From positions 5,456,001 to 5,520,000 of the forward strand of contig OZ316897.1 of NCBI GenBank assembly GCA_973895155.1: a DNA stretch of 64,000 nt. Direction: 5' to 3'. The notes beneath the pieces are model-generated. The model made no database searches and had not been told where the DNA came from. It saw only the letters and a list, made by a program, of their open reading frames with translations. Below are positions 63,133-64,000 of this stretch, piece after piece. This DNA comes from Marsupella aquatica (taxonomy: Eukaryota > Marchantiophyta). Position 1 is the first letter of the stretch. Each line of letters starts with the position of its first letter. Made by a program: the position numbers and the translations under genes.

Positions 63133-64000
63133 GAAGTCTATGCTCACACTTGACTTTCTTTTGCTCCTCTTTGTATTGTTTCTTCTATGAGTGGCACTAC
63201 TCTATTTTGGGCTCCTACATACTCAAGAAACCTTTTGGGGGTTTGTTTTTAGTAAAATTTTCTTTCCGGATTCCCTTCAGCCTTACTTTATCAATTTCTA
63301 TCTCACCTGAATCTTTTAACCTTTTACCTTGTTAAAGTTTACTTTTGCAACAGATCAACTTTATTTTCTTCTTTGTTCCAAGTTCTTACTGAACATTTAC
63401 CTTGCAAAGTTTTTATTTTCAGAAGAGACAAAGAATCAGTTCATTCAAAATTACCTAAAAGCGATTCTTTCATCCAAAATATCAAGTATTATATTAATCG
63501 TTTTTCCTGTCCCCCTGCTTTTTGTTCAATGTGATCCAATTTGCTTTGAGATTATCCTTTGGAAGTAATCCCTTTTCTGTTCCCAACCACAAACATCAAT
63601 TGCTTTACTGACACCAGTTTAAAAGCAATTTATTTTCTTTTTGCGAGCTTCACTTCATCTTAACCATTTCTCCTTCCAGCCCATACCTCCAGTGAACTTC
63701 CATTTTTCCCTTCACATCTTTTCCAGTGGATCCCCAAACGTTCTTATACTTTGAATTGTTTTTCTTCCCTTCTGTCCGTTTCATTCGTACTTTTAAAAGC
63801 AAAAAGTTGATATCCAGCCTAACTTTATTTTGATTCCTTTCTTGGGTGAAGTCCTTTTACCTCCAAACCTTCCTTCTACTTGTCTCCATGTCTGGCCATA
63901 GAACTCCTGGTTCTATAAGGATTGCTGCTTTGAGAAGAGCTTTTCTTCAAGCTCAGACCTTGAGTTTGAGAGGAAGGAATGGCTTGCATTGGATTGCCAT
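63133..64000. other. AT-rich DNA without a recognisable gene
   Basis: T-rich + strand, no conserved ORF. A short open stretch beginning MSGHRTPGSIRIAALRRAF starts at 63887 and runs off the window; it may open the next coding exon of the retroelement. Confidence 0.35.

Larger units (their letters stand above)
60600..64000 (+). mobile_element. Athila-like LTR retrotransposon, 5' part, running off the window
   Basis: A PBS of the TGGCGCC type at 61773-61790 marks the end of a 5' LTR whose start I can only place roughly (about 60600-60700). The LTR has AT-rich non-coding DNA and TTCTTTACGGGACCGAAT at 61693, like the solo LTR at 25250. Downstream are interrupted gag-like ORFs. Its 3' end is not in the window. 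Confidence 0.6.

Overview
The window is nuclear DNA of a plant-type (streptophyte) genome and consists almost entirely of nested transposable elements; I see no ordinary host gene, tRNA or rRNA. The plant-type assignment rests on spliced MULE-like transposase genes with a SWIM zinc finger, L1-type LINEs, Ty3/gypsy gag with a CCHC knuckle, and a TGGCGCC-type primer-binding site typical of plant Athila-like elements. I cannot name the species.

The centrepiece is a large DNA transposon family with three copies here. Element 2 (8824-20502) is complete: imperfect terminal inverted repeats of about 84 bp and an 8-bp target duplication GTGCTTGT. It carries two divergent spliced genes: on the right a MULE-like DDE transposase with a C-terminal SWIM finger (16112-19857, +), on the left a protein joining a ParB/sulfiredoxin-like DGNHR domain to a DNA-methylase-like domain (10999-14929, -). 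The non-coding parts of the family (flanks, divergent promoter, introns) are studded with a 15-bp interrupted palindrome, TAGCGCCNGGCGCTA: about 33 copies by eye, none outside these elements. Element 1 (2836-43030) and element 3 (45933-53437) are broken copies.

The nesting can be reconstructed from split reading frames and target duplications. Element 1 is the oldest layer. LINE A (minus strand) lies in its centre. A Ty3/gypsy element (8068-31984, duplication ACGT) is inserted in LINE A. Element 2 sits in the 5' LTR of that gypsy element, and a solo LTR (23342-30628, duplication GCTGA) splits its integrase; LINE B (25283-30534), with an array of 181-bp units at its 5' end, is inserted in the solo LTR. 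A 4.6-kb LTR-like unit with a 1113-codon ORF (38284-42915, duplication GAGAA) splits the transposase of element 1, and a further LTR element (43031-45932) truncates it.

The right third holds element 3, inserted in that last LTR element and split by a 3.1-kb solo-LTR-like insertion (49569-52704, duplication TCCCC). It is followed by two head-out inverted copies of the 4.6-kb family (53438-59694), a fragment resembling plant Tnp1/En-Spm accessory proteins (59744-60582), and the start of an Athila-like LTR element (about 60600 to the window end).

Working model (inference): the DNA transposon encodes its own mobilisation enzyme plus a DNA-binding/methylase-like partner that may read the dispersed palindromes, comparable in design to the VANDAL/VANC anti-silencing pairs of Arabidopsis but built from unrelated domains.
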